64,000 bases of DNA from Diplonema papillatum (GCA_030068145.1 JAPJBO010001086.1:1-64000), one strand, 5' to 3'. Positions 21,907-32,454 are shown, counted from the first letter of the stretch. A program made the numbers and translations. Notes: generated by a model not told the origin, from the sequence alone.

Positions 21907-24900
21907 ATGAGCCCCGGCACCCGTCTGTCGTCGTGTCTCAGCCCTGGCCAAACGCCGCTCCCGGCGTCGCCGCCCAGACCCTTCTTGCTGAGCGTCCGCC
22001 CCCCCCCTGATCTCGCCCGGTGCGCCGACCCTGAGGCCGCGTCTTCCGCGCCTATGTCGCCGTCTCGGTCGCCCAGCGTAGAGTCTCCTCCCGCAGGATG
22101 TGAGTGGGCTTTGCGGGACTCTTCGCGGCGCGCTCCTTTGGCTTTCGGTGCGCTGGCCTCGGATCCAGACCCCGGGCTACGTCGGCAGGAACAAGGGGAA
22201 GCGACTTCAAGCCGGTTGAATGCTGCGTCGAACGGGGAAGAGTTGTTGCACGAGCCGGCCCGAAGGGAAGATATTCCTAGCGAGTCGAATGCTGCTCCTC
22301 AGGGATATCCACAGGGGTTGTTGCACGAGCCGGCGGCGCACCGCAAACAAGGGGAAGCGACTTCAAGCCGGCTGAATGCTGCATCGAAGGGGGAAGAGTC
22401 GTTGAACACTATTCCCAGCGAGTCGAATGCTGCTCAGCGGAGGCCGTTGCACGCGCCGGCGGTGAACCGAAAACGGGAAGACGGTGCCAACGAGTTGAGT
22501 TCTGCTTCGGAGGGACGAGAATTGTTACACGAGCCGGCGGAGAGCCGACGCCAAAGGGAAGCTGCCCCCAAGGAGTTGAACGCTGCTCCGCAGGGACACG
22601 GCAGCGAGCTGAACGCTGCTTCAAGGCGCGGCCGCGAGTCGCATCGGCAGGAGTGTTCGTGGTCGTCACACGAACCGAACGCGAGCGAGCAGCGCGACGG
22701 CGCCAGTTCCAACGAGTTGTACACCCTTTCGGGAGAACCGGACGACGACAGCGCCCGGGCGCACGGGTCGGCGGACAACCCGGAAAAAGACGGGAAACAA
22801 GGGGAAGCGAGTTGGTTAGACGTTGAATTGAGTTCCGACCACGAGCACGGCACCCGAGACCAGGGCCCGCCGCGAGAGGCAGCAGCACCCAGCGAGGCGG
22901 GCCAAGGGAGACGGCGAGCTGTCGTCAGCGAATCCACGTTGCGGGGGGCGGGAAACAGCGGCAGTCGTGAACAGCGCGCGGCTGCAGCACCGAGCAGCTC
23001 GAGAATCGATCGACGCCAGCCGCAGGAGGAGGAACCCGCTGCCCAATCCGGAAGCAGCGGCAGTCGCGAATCGCGTGCGACTGCAGCACCGAGCAACTCG
23101 AGAAGTGACCAGCGCCGATGGCAGGACGAAGAACCCGTCGCCCAAGTCCGGGGGCAGAGGAGGGCGAGCAACGGAAGCAGCGGCAGTCATGAACCAGGTG
23201 CGACTGCAGCACCGAACAACTCGAGAATCGATCGACGCCGATGGCAGGACGAAGAACCCGTTGCCCAAGTCCGGGGGCAGAGGAGGGCGAGCAACGGAAG
23301 CAGCGGCAGTCATGAACCACGTGCGACCGCAGCACCGAACAACTCGAGAATCGATCGACGCCGATGGCAGGACGAAGAACCCGTCGCCCAAGTCCGGGGG
23401 CAGAGGAGAGCGAGCAACGGAAGCATCGGCAGTCATGAACCACGTGCGACCGCAGCACCGAGCAACTCGCGAACCGACCGACGCCGATGGCAGAAGGAAG
23501 AACCCGCCGCGCAACCCCGGGGGAAGAGGAAGCTCAGCAGCGACAGCTCGCACCAGCCCGCCTCCAACTGGTCCCACCCCTGCAACGGCGGGGAACCGGC
23601 GGAACCCCGGGAATTCGGCGCGGAAGGCCCCGCCGCCAGCCTCGCTTCGCGCCGCCCCGCCAACCCCCCACGGCTGGCCCGGCGCGGGTCGAGCTGGAGC
23701 GTGCCGGAGATCGTGCCGCGGGGGCACACCTCAGCGCCGCTTCTCCGCCTCCACCGCACGAAGACCGCCGATTCGCACAGGAAGCTCGTGACCCTGGCCG
23801 ATTGCCCGGCGGGCCGGTCGGTGAGCGTGGGTGCGTCGTCCCTCGCGTTCAGGAGGAAGCCGCCGCCGCCGTGCGCGGATCGCGGCCGCGCCCTTCTTCT
23901 GCCCGCCGCCCAGCGGCGCGTGCAGAAGGCGAAGGACGGCCAGGCGGGGGGTCCCCGTGGGGTGGCGGGCACCCGGTTCGCGCCGTTCCAGGCGCGGGCT
24001 GATGCCCCAGCGCGGCTTAGGTCGTGCTCGCAGCCGCCGTCCTCCGCGTCTTCCGCTGTTCCCGGGCAGCACCCCTCCCGTTCCGTGTCGCAGCCGCCGT
24101 CCTCCGCGTCTTCCGCTGTTCCCGGGCAGCACCCGCCGTCCTCCGCGTCTTGCGCTGTTCCCGGGCAGCACCCCTCCCGTTCCGTGTCGCAGCCGTCGGC
24201 GCCCCAGCGCCCGCCCGCTGCCGCCTCTTCGTGCGAAGGTTGCCCCGCCGAGGCTCGCACACAGCCAGCGCACGCGGCGTTCCGCCCTACACGTTCCGTG
24301 TCGCAGCCGCCGGCGCCCCAGCCCCAGTCCGTCGCCGCTTCTTCGTGCGAAGGTTGCCCCGCCGAGGCTCGCACACAGCCGCCGCGCGCGCTGGCGCTCC
24401 GCCTGACACGCTCCTTGTCGCAACCGCAAAAAGCGTCCGGGCAACCCGTCCTCCGTCCGATCCCGAGTTCTGCGCGCTGCCGTCCTGACGCTGACGACGG
24501 GCGCAGTGCAGAATGGACAGCGAAGGGCGCGTTAGGCTCGCACCTCTGCCCTCGTCCGGATTCGGAGCGTCCGCCGTCGTTCCTTCCGTCGCGCGACGGC
24601 GAATCCGTCCTGGGGTCACCCTCCCCCGGTTGTGCTCTGCGTCGGCGGTCGTATTCCCAGGGTTCCTGCGACCTGTCGCAGTCCGGCCGGCTGGTTCTGC
24701 CGCCGTCACGTGCCGCTTGTTCCAGGTCGGCATCCGGCGCGTCTTCTTCGATCTTCGAGCACAGCCTCCCGGAGCACGCCCAAACGGGCGGCCAGTTCTA
24801 CCGGCTGGCCTCGCTGTCAGGCGCGGTCAGCGTTTCTCCGCCTTGCCCACCTCCCCGTACGGACGCGTCGGTTCCGGAGGGTCTCAGCCGTCCAGACGAA

Positions 24901-27900
24901 GCCGAAGTGGAACAGAACCCGTCCCCTTCTTCTAGCCCCGTTGCGGGCCGTTTGGCTTCTGTTTCCGGCCCCAGCGAAGCATCGCTGTTTCCTCCTCCCT
25001 GTGCGGAAACGCGTCCAGACGCGGTCGAGGTGGAGCAGGGCTCGTCCCCTTCTTCCTGCCACCCGGACCGTTTGGCCTCTGTGTCAGGCGTGTCGTCGCT
25101 TTGTCCTCCTCCCTGTGCGGAAACGTCGGTTTCGACCAGTTTTGAAGTGTTAGGGCGTCTCAGCCGTCCAGACGCGGTCGGGGTGGAGCAGGACTCGTCC
25201 CCTTCTTCCTGCCACCTGGACCGTTTGGCCTCTGTGCCAGGCCCATCGCTTTGTCCTCCTCCCTGTACGGAAACGTCGGCGACGCATAGTTTCGGAGTGT
25301 GCGGGCGCTTCAGCCGCCCAGGCACAGTCGAAGCGGAACAAGACTCGTCCTCTTCTTCCTGCCCCTCCGGGGCGTTGCCGTCTGCAGGCCAGCTTTGCCG
25401 GCCGGTCGGTCTTCCCGCATCGCAAGTCCCGCCGGCGCCCGGCACGATTGACCGTGGCAACCGCCCCTGCGAAGCTGCAGGGGAGCATGTCCCTTTTCCT
25501 TTCTGCGAGACGGCCCCCGCGGCAGCCTGCTCGCCGCCCAGCCTGGCTTGCCTGCGCATGCCGCTGGTCGCGTTTCAAGCCGCCGCGTTGAACGCACCAG
25601 CGGGCTCTGGGCACCCGTGCCGCAAACGAGGGAAGCCCTCTGCGGCGGATGTGTCGTCCGCGCTGCCGTCGGCTGAGCCGGCCCGTCCGCCGTTGAAGTT
25701 CTCCGCGGCGGTGTGGCGTGCCTCCGTGCCGGAGGATCAGCGGCCCGGGGAGAACGCTGCGGGGGTCGCCGAGTTGCCACGGCCAGTTCGAGAACTCTCC
25801 GCGACCCGCGTTGTGAAAACGGCGCACATTGAGTTGGAAGAAGCTGCTGAGGCGCACACGCTGCCTTGCGGGGTGCTGGATGCACCTGCGCCCGAGCAAC
25901 CCGGCACTTCTGAGGCGCACACGTCGCCTTCTGGGGAGCCAGATGCACCCGCGCCCGAGCAATCTGGCAAACAACCGAGAGGATTCTCCGCGACATCGCA
26001 GCGGGCCCGCGTTGTGAAAACGGCGCACATTGAGAAAGAAGAAATTTCTGAGGCGCACACGCTGCCTTGCGGGGTGCTGGATGCACCTACGCCCGAGCAA
26101 TCTGGCAAACAACCGAAAAGATTCTCCGCGACATCCCGCGTTGTGAAAACAGCGCACATTGAGAAGGAAGAAACTTCTGAGGCGCGCACGCTGCCTCCCG
26201 GGGAGCTGGAAGCACCCGCGCCCGGGCGGCCCGGCAGGCTGCTGAAGTTCTCCGCGACCCGCTGCCCTCCCCGCGCCGCGGAACCGGTGCGTGGGGGCAA
26301 GGAGAACCCCAGCGAGCGGCTGGATGCCGCACCCCCGTCCGAACTGCCCGAGAAGCCGTGCGGGCAGCTGCGGTTCCCCGCGCCGGGGCACGACGCGGGG
26401 CAGGCCGCCGAACTGCCCCCGTCCGAGCGGTGCGCCGGCGAAGCGGTCGGCGCTCCGTGCGAGGCAGCACCGGCGGGTGCGGATGCAGGGCACCGAGTTT
26501 CACACGACGTGACGCGCTTAGCGTCGAGGGCGGCACCCCGCCCGCGGCCCGTGCTAAGCGGGGGAAAAAAGGGTGACGACCCCAATGCGGAGCCGGCGAC
26601 CTTCGCTTCGACCGTGTGCGACGTGGACGCGGCGTTGGAAGCCGAGCGAGAGGGCTCGCTGGGTGTCAACTGCGCGAAGGCCACGGCACCCAGCCCGACC
26701 ATGAGCATGGCGCAGCCGTCGCAGCGCCTCGACCCGCCCGTGGGAGCCGTCGGCTGGTTCCAGCTCGACGCCGCCGCCGCCGCGTTCTCCCCCGCGCCGG
26801 CGCCGCCGCGGCTGGCCGACCGGCAGGCGCGGCGGGTGGGGCCGCCGTCCCCCAGGCTGCACGCCGTCGTCGAGAACATCGCGCAATTCCTCAGCGCGGT
26901 CTCCGCCGCGCCGCCCGATCCCACCCGTTGCTGCGCGGCGCCCGGCGGGGAGCCCGCCCCCGGCCCGGCTAGCGTCGGGGAGGGTTCCGCGTGTTCTATC
27001 AGTCCGTCGGCGTCTGTCCTGTCTGAACGGACTTCTTCCTGCGCGCGCGAGGGGGTCGTCTCCGCGGCAAGTCTGGCTGGCGAAGCGACGCCTCCGTTGT
27101 CTCGGGTACACCCCGCCGCGGAGCATGCCGCAGCGTCCTCCGGTGTGTCCTTCGAACCGGCTTCCTGCGTGTCTGAAGGGCCAAGCCCGGGGGTTGCTCC
27201 AGCGGCGCCGGCCGCCAGGACCGCGGGCTCCGCGGCTTCTGGGGGTGCACCGCCCAGCCCGCGGCAGCGGGCTGCCGCCTCGCGCGCACTCAGCAGTTCA
27301 GCGGCGAGCGCAGGGGTCGTCGAAGGGAACGCCGGCGCCGAAGCTCCGTCGCCAACCCCTTCCGAAACCAGTCGCAGTGAATCGCCGGACATCGCGTGGC
27401 TTCCAGAGAGTACCACAACCTCGTACCGTGCGGCACCAGGCACACGAGCCGCTGAAGGGCCTGGAACCTACGCGAGCACCAACACCGAAGCCGCGTCCCC
27501 GACCCCCCCTCCCGAAGCCAGTTCTAGCGAATCGCCGGTCATCGCGTGGCTTCCGGAGTGTACCACCACCTCGTACCGTGCGGCGCCAAGCACAAGTGTC
27601 GTCGAAGGGCCTGGAACCTACGCGAACACCAGCGCCGAAGCTCCGTCCTCAACCCCCCTCCCGAAGCCAGTTCTGAATCGTCGGTCATTCCCGAGTGTAC
27701 CGCAACCTCGTACCGTGCGGCACCAGGCACACGAGTCGTCGAAGCGCCTGAAACCTACGCGAGCACCAGCACCGAAGCCCCGTCCCCAACCCCTCCCGAA
27801 GCCAGTCTCGCGAGCCGCGAAGCGCCGGCCACCGCGTGGCTTCCAGAGTGCGCCACCGCCTCGTACCGTGCGGTGCCGAGCACGAGAGGCGTCGACGGGC

Positions 27901-28032
27901 CTGAAGCCTACGCGATCACGAGCAACGAAGCCCCGTCCCCAACCTCTCCCGAAGCCAGCTGCACGGGCCGCGGAGCGGCAGCCGCCGCGCGACTTCCAGA
28001 TCCCCCCATCGCCTTGTCCACCAGCACGCTAG
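21907..28032 (+). CDS. giant low-complexity repetitive protein, first reading frame
   Basis: The first in-frame ATG is 21907; the frame runs 2,041 codons to a stop at 28032, but the last part is probably out of phase (see next entry). The protein is Pro/Ala/Ser/Arg/Glu-rich, without signal peptide or TM segment, so probably intracellular and disordered. It contains several in-frame repeat families: residues about 95-245 ('LLHEPA...SSRLNAAS'); 384-535, a 41-residue unit with 'NNSRIDRRRWQDEEPVAQVR'; 708-838 ('SQPPSSASSAVPGQHP'); 985-1142 ('SRPDAVGVEQDSSPSSCH', 'CPPPCAETS'); 1297-1440 ('RVVKTAHIEKEE', 'EAHTLPCGVLDAPAPEQ'); from 1812, a roughly 48-residue unit ('IAWLPECTTTSYRAAPSTS'). Unit boundaries keep phase through six kilobases, which argues for selection on protein. 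Long minus frames here (568 and 447 codons) are shadows of GC-rich codons. Function unknown. Confidence 0.75.
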   Translation: MSPGTRLSSCLSPGQTPLPASPPRPFLLSVRPPPDLARCADPEAASSAPMSPSRSPSVESPPAGCEWALRDSSRRAPLAFGALASDPDPGLRRQEQGEATSSRLNAASNGEELLHEPARREDIPSESNAAPQGYPQGLLHEPAAHRKQGEATSSRLNAASKGEESLNTIPSESNAAQRRPLHAPAVNRKREDGANELSSASEGRELLHEPAESRRQREAAPKELNAAPQGHGSELNAASRRGRESHRQECSWSSHEPNASEQRDGASSNELYTLSGEPDDDSARAHGSADNPEKDGKQGEASWLDVELSSDHEHGTRDQGPPREAAAPSEAGQGRRRAVVSESTLRGAGNSGSREQRAAAAPSSSRIDRRQPQEEEPAAQSGSSGSRESRATAAPSNSRSDQRRWQDEEPVAQVRGQRRASNGSSGSHEPGATAAPNNSRIDRRRWQDEEPVAQVRGQRRASNGSSGSHEPRATAAPNNSRIDRRRWQDEEPVAQVRGQRRASNGSIGSHEPRATAAPSNSRTDRRRWQKEEPAAQPRGKRKLSSDSSHQPASNWSHPCNGGEPAEPREFGAEGPAASLASRRPANPPRLARRGSSWSVPEIVPRGHTSAPLLRLHRTKTADSHRKLVTLADCPAGRSVSVGASSLAFRRKPPPPCADRGRALLLPAAQRRVQKAKDGQAGGPRGVAGTRFAPFQARADAPARLRSCSQPPSSASSAVPGQHPSRSVSQPPSSASSAVPGQHPPSSASCAVPGQHPSRSVSQPSAPQRPPAAASSCEGCPAEARTQPAHAAFRPTRSVSQPPAPQPQSVAASSCEGCPAEARTQPPRALALRLTRSLSQPQKASGQPVLRPIPSSARCRPDADDGRSAEWTAKGALGSHLCPRPDSERPPSFLPSRDGESVLGSPSPGCALRRRSYSQGSCDLSQSGRLVLPPSRAACSRSASGASSSIFEHSLPEHAQTGGQFYRLASLSGAVSVSPPCPPPRTDASVPEGLSRPDEAEVEQNPSPSSSPVAGRLASVSGPSEASLFPPPCAETRPDAVEVEQGSSPSSCHPDRLASVSGVSSLCPPPCAETSVSTSFEVLGRLSRPDAVGVEQDSSPSSCHLDRLASVPGPSLCPPPCTETSATHSFGVCGRFSRPGTVEAEQDSSSSSCPSGALPSAGQLCRPVGLPASQVPPAPGTIDRGNRPCEAAGEHVPFPFCETAPAAACSPPSLACLRMPLVAFQAAALNAPAGSGHPCRKRGKPSAADVSSALPSAEPARPPLKFSAAVWRASVPEDQRPGENAAGVAELPRPVRELSATRVVKTAHIELEEAAEAHTLPCGVLDAPAPEQPGTSEAHTSPSGEPDAPAPEQSGKQPRGFSATSQRARVVKTAHIEKEEISEAHTLPCGVLDAPTPEQSGKQPKRFSATSRVVKTAHIEKEETSEARTLPPGELEAPAPGRPGRLLKFSATRCPPRAAEPVRGGKENPSERLDAAPPSELPEKPCGQLRFPAPGHDAGQAAELPPSERCAGEAVGAPCEAAPAGADAGHRVSHDVTRLASRAAPRPRPVLSGGKKGDDPNAEPATFASTVCDVDAALEAEREGSLGVNCAKATAPSPTMSMAQPSQRLDPPVGAVGWFQLDAAAAAFSPAPAPPRLADRQARRVGPPSPRLHAVVENIAQFLSAVSAAPPDPTRCCAAPGGEPAPGPASVGEGSACSISPSASVLSERTSSCAREGVVSAASLAGEATPPLSRVHPAAEHAAASSGVSFEPASCVSEGPSPGVAPAAPAARTAGSAASGGAPPSPRQRAAASRALSSSAASAGVVEGNAGAEAPSPTPSETSRSESPDIAWLPESTTTSYRAAPGTRAAEGPGTYASTNTEAASPTPPPEASSSESPVIAWLPECTTTSYRAAPSTSVVEGPGTYANTSAEAPSSTPLPKPVLNRRSFPSVPQPRTVRHQAHESSKRLKPTRAPAPKPRPQPLPKPVSRAAKRRPPRGFQSAPPPRTVRCRAREASTGLKPTRSRATKPRPQPLPKPAARAAERQPPRDFQIPPSPCPPAR

Positions 28033-29606
28033 ACGCCGGGGCTCCCCAGACGAACATCCCAGAGCCACCGTCCGTTTCCGACGAAAAACCGGGCCCCGGG
28101 GCACATTCGACGGCAAGCTCGGCCCCGCGACCGGGAAAGGACTCGGGTCTGGGCATAGTCCCGCCACAACCTGCGGCCGTCGGAAGCCCCGGTGTAGGTG
28201 CGGGGCTGGCGAACGATGGGGCGCACGCGCCGGTGCCGGAAGGTGGGGCGAATCCGAAGGTGGAGGGTTCGGCAGGGCAACGAAGCGATCACGAGACCGC
28301 AGACGGGGCAGGCGGCGACGTGCCCGCGATGCTGCGGCGAATCCGCGCGCTGGAAGGCGACCGGGACCTGCTGCTTCGGGTCGCGGAAAGGTGCCGGGAC
28401 GACGTCCTCGCTGCGCAGGCCGTCCTCCACAGGACGGCGGCCAGCCTCGACCTACCCTCTCTCTTCCGCGGCAGCGCCGGGATGGGCGGGCCACTTCCCG
28501 CGGGCCTGGCCCCCGGCTGCTGTCTGTCAGCCGTCCCGGCGCCGGTTGACGGGCGTCTTGCACAAGACGAAGGGAGCGCCGGCGGGGCGACTCGTTCGCA
28601 CATTTCTTCCGCCCCCGGGGGTACTGAAGAAGGAGCAGTCCGCCGTGGGCTCCCGGGGCCGGGCGTGGAGGTTGGAGTGCCGTTGTCGGCGCTGCACCTG
28701 TTGGGGGAGGAGCCACGCGGCGGCAACGGCAGCGCAGTGCTATGCTCCGCGAGACCAACAACAGCAAGGACCGGGGGAGGCGAAGCCGGCCGCCGTGTTT
28801 CGGGGCGGAACCTCGAAATGTACCAGGACGGCTGGCTGTCGACGGTTCCCGGCTCCGCGCTGCGGCCCGAACTGGGCCCAATCGGTTCGGGGCACTTAGA
28901 GGGGAGCACCGAAGGCGGGGTTGACCGTCACCCTTCGGGGCTGAACCCAGCCCTTTGCGCGGGCCAGGGAGACCGGCCGCAAGCGGGGGTTCTACCGGAA
29001 ACCAAAGGAGGGCGCGAAGGAGAAGGCCCGCAGCACCCGCTCGACTCTGCTGGGCAGCCGCAGCCGAAGGCCAGGCCTGGCGCGAGCAGGGGCCCCGTGG
29101 CACCCCTTCGGCGCGCAGTTCCGCTTGTGTTGCAGGCGGCGGGGCCGCCCTGGTGCGGCGGCGTCGCTGTGGTGCCCGTGGCGGGCCTCCAGTCACCGCC
29201 GGTCGGCGTGCAGTTTGCCTGCGACGATGCGAGGGGGAACGTGGGTTCGTCGCCGCCGTGGGTTCCCGCGCACGGCGCCGCCGCTGCGAGCCCCCCGGCG
29301 CGCATTCCCCTTGAGTTTGCCGCCGGGGGCCAAGAGGAGAAGCCCGCGGCCGCCCCGCAGAAGCAGCAGCAGCAGGCGTCCGCCTGCTCAACGAGGACGG
29401 GGATAGGCGGCAGGGCAGACAAACTCCCGCCCCCCAGGCTGACGGGCAGGCGGGCGCTGCGGGCCTTGGACGGCAACAGCGCGGCTGCCTTCGGGGTTGC
29501 GCCCAGGAAGCGGCAGGTGTCCGCCCAGCAGGTGGGCGTCTCGAGGTTGCAGTGCCGGGGCGCGGTTGTCAACACCAACAGCAACAGCAACAGCGGCAAC
29601 AACAGC

Positions 29607-29638
<32 letters not shown>

Positions 29639-29747
29639 CGAGTGCATCGTCGTCGCCGCTGGGGGGAAGCGAGCGGGGGCTAACCCCTTGCGCACGGCCT
29701 CCGCCCGCCTTCGGGCGGTTCGGAGGAAGAGCAGCAAGCTGCCGTGA
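27659..29747 (+). CDS. giant repetitive protein, continuation after a one-base frameshift
   Basis: In the roughly 48-residue repeat, one copy reads P-T-P-P-P-E-A-S over a run of seven C (27503-27509). The next copy has only six C (27653-27658), and the repeat continues in the next phase: 'PEASSESSVIPECTATSYRA', then 'SPTPPEAS' and further units. The frame then stays open to 29747. About 130 codons after the repeats is a helix-prone segment ('MLRRIRALEGDRDLLLRVAE', 'RCRDDVLAAQAVLHRTAA') that may form a coiled coil, and near the end a Ser/Asn tract from CAA/AAC repeats followed by a basic tail. Read through the lost C, the full product would be roughly 2,600 residues. The gap may be a real mutation, a sequencing error or a recent pseudogenising event. 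Confidence 0.6.
29569..29640 (+). repeat. AAC/CAG trinucleotide tract inside the gene
   Basis: A run of CAACAG units passing into pure AAC repeats encodes a Ser/Asn then poly-Asn stretch in the frame used here. In another phase it would be poly-Gln. Confidence 0.95.
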
Positions 29748-30010
29748 AGCTCTTGCAGTGCAGCAAAAGTCTGGTACCTTTGCGTGTGAGGAATGTTCGG
29801 AGCTTGTGCGAATGCAGGCCTGATGCCTTTCCGTGTGAGGAATATTCGAAGGAAGAGCAGCAAGCTGCCGTGAAGCTCTTGCAGTGCAGTTCAAGTCTGG
29901 TACCTTTGCGTGTGAGGAATGTTCGGAGCTCGTGCGAATGCATGCCTTTGCGTGTGAGGAATATTCGGAGGAAGAGCAGCAAGCTGCCGTGCTGTTGAAC
30001 CAGCAATGCT
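29724..30010 (+). repeat. tandem duplication at the 3' end of the giant gene
   Basis: The module 'GAAGAGCAGCAAGCTGCCGT' plus 'GAAGCTCTTGCAGTGCAG', 'TCTGGTACCTTTGCGTGTGA' and 'GGAATGTTCGGAGCT' occurs about two and a half times at roughly 120-bp intervals. The first copy overlaps the last codons and stop of the gene. Fainter echoes (GCAGCAAGCTG) continue to about 30430. Confidence 0.8.
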
Positions 30011-30124
30011 GCAAGGAAGAGTCAGTTCATGTTGAATGTGCCGAACGTTCAAGAGAATTAGCAGAAGGAGAAACCCGGCACTTTGTCATCACGAGCAGCA
30101 GCAAACTGCTATGATCTTGCAATG

Positions 30125-30290
30125 CTGCAAGGAAGCGTCTACTTCTTTTTTTAGCGTGAGGATTCTGAGGCACTGGGGAACTGAATCACCAAAGTAGGGC
30201 CTTCTGATCATGATCATGTGCCATTTTTCCACCTGAGACCACACCCAGGATTTATTTGGGTTCAGGGTAGTGCGGTCAGCGAAAAGCGTG
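30125..30290 (+). repeat. interspersed repeat fragment, related to 42880-42990
   Basis: 'CAGGGTAGTGCGGTCA' followed by GCGAAAA, and preceding 'GGCCTTCTGA' and 'CCAGGATTT' words, recur at about 42900-42990 in the same orientation. No coding content. Confidence 0.55.
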
Positions 30291-31590
30291 CGCGCGTCAA
30301 GAAGTCAAGAGACCGAGCCATTATCGCCTGCCCAGGGAAAAATCGAAGGGCCAGCAGCAAGCTGTTGTAAGTCTGGCAATGCTGCAAGTAAGTTCAAAGG
30401 AGCAGCAACAAGCTGTTATAAGTCTCGCAAGTCTGCAAGTAAGCGTCTCATTCTTTTCGGGTGCTCCAGGAGGTCTAGTAGCATGGGTGGTCCTGGCTGC
30501 GCCGAGCCTGACAAACCAGACTCACACCTCTGTTCTGTCTGCAGACACTCAGTTCTATATAGCTGGTGATGTGTCCGCGACTTTCAGGACCGAACCAAGG
30601 TTCAGATGGGACCAGCGAGCCATTCCAAAGCACGTTCCTGCAGTCCCCTCACCCCTCCCCTTACCTCCTGCACACAGCTTGCCTACAACGCTGTGCGTCA
30701 CCCACCCAGTACCGTCCCGGTCGGTTCCCTCGAAATACTTTATAGAAGGATACTCCAGACCGCTGCGCGTATCATCCCAATTCTCAAAACCTTAGAGCGT
30801 CTTCTCCGGCAGAATAGAACAAAACAAATAAAGAAAGAACACAGGCGGGAAACTCCGATGCCCGTGCAAAGTTAGAAAAGTTGTTCCCTCTCCATCTCAT
30901 CCCCGTTTCACAGTCCTCCCGATGTAGTAGATCCCCTTTGAAACAACCCTTTTGCTTTTCTGACCCCTTTCTTTGTTATGTCTGCCTGCTTGTGCTTATC
31001 CATCCTACACGATCCACTTGTTACGAGATTCACGTTTTATAACATGTCACAACATGCGAAAAACGTATCACCACGTTGTTCGTCTCTTCCCGAACTCTCG
31101 CTTTCATTCCTTATGCATAAGCGAGAGTTCGGAAAAGCCATGGGTATTTAATTAGCTTCACAATTGCTTGAAAAAAGTGCACAAGGCTTGTCTGATCTCG
31201 CACCTACTTTCCCGAAACCAAGTAGGAGCTATGCTTCGTTTTCGTTTCTTTTTCTTCTTCTCCTTCTTCTTCATTTTCTTCTCTTTTGTCTTCACCTTAT
31301 TCTCACCACCCACCCGTAGTGGTCGTTCTTAGAGCTAGAGTCTGCCGGGGACCCTTTTCCCTTCAAGTCCGCGAAGTCCCTTTTCCCTGATTTCTTAACT
31401 TTCCCTTCTTCCCAGCTTCCTGACCCCATGCTCTCCGTATATTCTACGGGGGGTCTGCGTGACGCATTTCCCCCGGGAGACCAAAAGAAGAAGAAGCGTG
31501 ATCAGCCGAGCAGGAGCACCTGGTTAGAGCAACCGAACGTACGCTGTCGGAGTGGGCAACCGCTTCATCGCCGAGTTATCTAATCAAACC
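30291..31590. other. no gene; low-complexity flank
   Basis: AATAAAG at about 30826 could serve as a polyadenylation signal for an unseen transcript. A TTC/TCT-rich tract lies at 31240-31310. At about 31500-31575 a fragment ('AACCGAACGTACGCTGTCGG') is a broken piece of the secreted-protein gene at 32559. Confidence 0.45.
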
Positions 31591-31594
31591 GTCT

Positions 31595-31785
31595 GATCCC
31601 CATCCAATCAGACTATCCAATCATACCATCTGACCCCATCCAATCATACCGTCTGACCCCATCCAATCATCCCGTCTGACCCCATCCAATCATACCGTCT
31701 GACCCCATCCAATCATACCGTCTGACCCCATCCAATCATCCCGTCTGACCCCATCCAATCATACCGTCTGATCCGTATCCACTAC
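31595..31785 (+). repeat. 23-bp minisatellite
   Basis: About eight copies of 'CCATCCAATCATACCGTCTG' plus ACC, with ATACC/ATCCC variants. Confidence 0.92.
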
Positions 31786-31829
31786 AAGAAAATAGTCCCA
31801 CATTCTCCGCTCAGTCGACGGAAGTTGTC

Positions 31830-32130
31830 GCGTGACGCATTTTCCTCGGGAGATATTAAGAAGAAAAGACGTACGAAGAACACTGTAAACTTAACCCACA
31901 ACACCACGTACTCAGACCTCTGGTCTAACTTTCTAACTCTACAAAGGAATCCTACCATGCAGCGGCCGCCGTGCTCGCTGAGCCTGTGACCGTCCTAGTC
32001 GTCGACTTCGTCGACTCCGCGGGGAAGTCGATGGAGGGCCGGCAACCGCTTCACCGCCGAATTCCCCGTCGGGCCCTTGGGCATCACGTAATACTGAACA
32101 GAAAAGGCACCCATTCCACGAGCATCAACT
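31830..32130 (+). pseudogene. decayed 5' copy of the secreted-protein gene
   Basis: The 5' UTR-like block 'AAGAAAAGACGTACGAAGAA' to 'CTACAAAGGAAT' is duplicated almost exactly from 32460-32555. It is followed by an ATG context and by 'GTGACCGTCCTAGTCGTCGA' from the gene. The signal-peptide codons are mostly deleted and two later internal segments are fused directly, so the frame does not encode the protein. Confidence 0.8.
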
Positions 32131-32454
32131 GCACGCTATCCAAAAGCAGACGCATTTTTTTTTTTACCAAACATGAAATGTTGGAGGAAATGAGAAGCTC
32201 GTCGCCGCAAACCGTGGCGTTTTCACTTGCGTCCTGAATCCAGCTTTACGTAAAAAACGATCAGGCACTGCGTTCAACGAAAACAACTCTCTCTTCCCGT
32301 CATCATCATCACTAGTTTTGTATCAGCCGCGGTTGTGCGAGTGACGAGCTCTTATTTTCACTCCAAAATTGCGAACTCTAACTCTCAAAAATAGCCGTAC
32401 TCTCCCCGCATGGTCCACGGCGGATGTCTGCGGCTGACGCATTTTCCCCGGAAG

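Noticed and set aside
20950-23530. Common origin of the 123-bp upstream array and the 123-bp (41-codon) repeat inside the giant gene
   Set aside because: Same period, but no sequence similarity I can see; probably coincidence.
25150-27443. Minus-strand frames of 447 and 568 codons
   Set aside because: They lie opposite the giant gene in very GC-rich DNA where stops are rare; no motifs, and the plus frame is longer and keeps repeat phase over six kilobases.
31595-31785. Possible CRISPR array (23-bp repeats)
   Set aside because: No unique spacers between units; it is a minisatellite, and the DNA is eukaryotic. The 35-bp array fails for the same reason.
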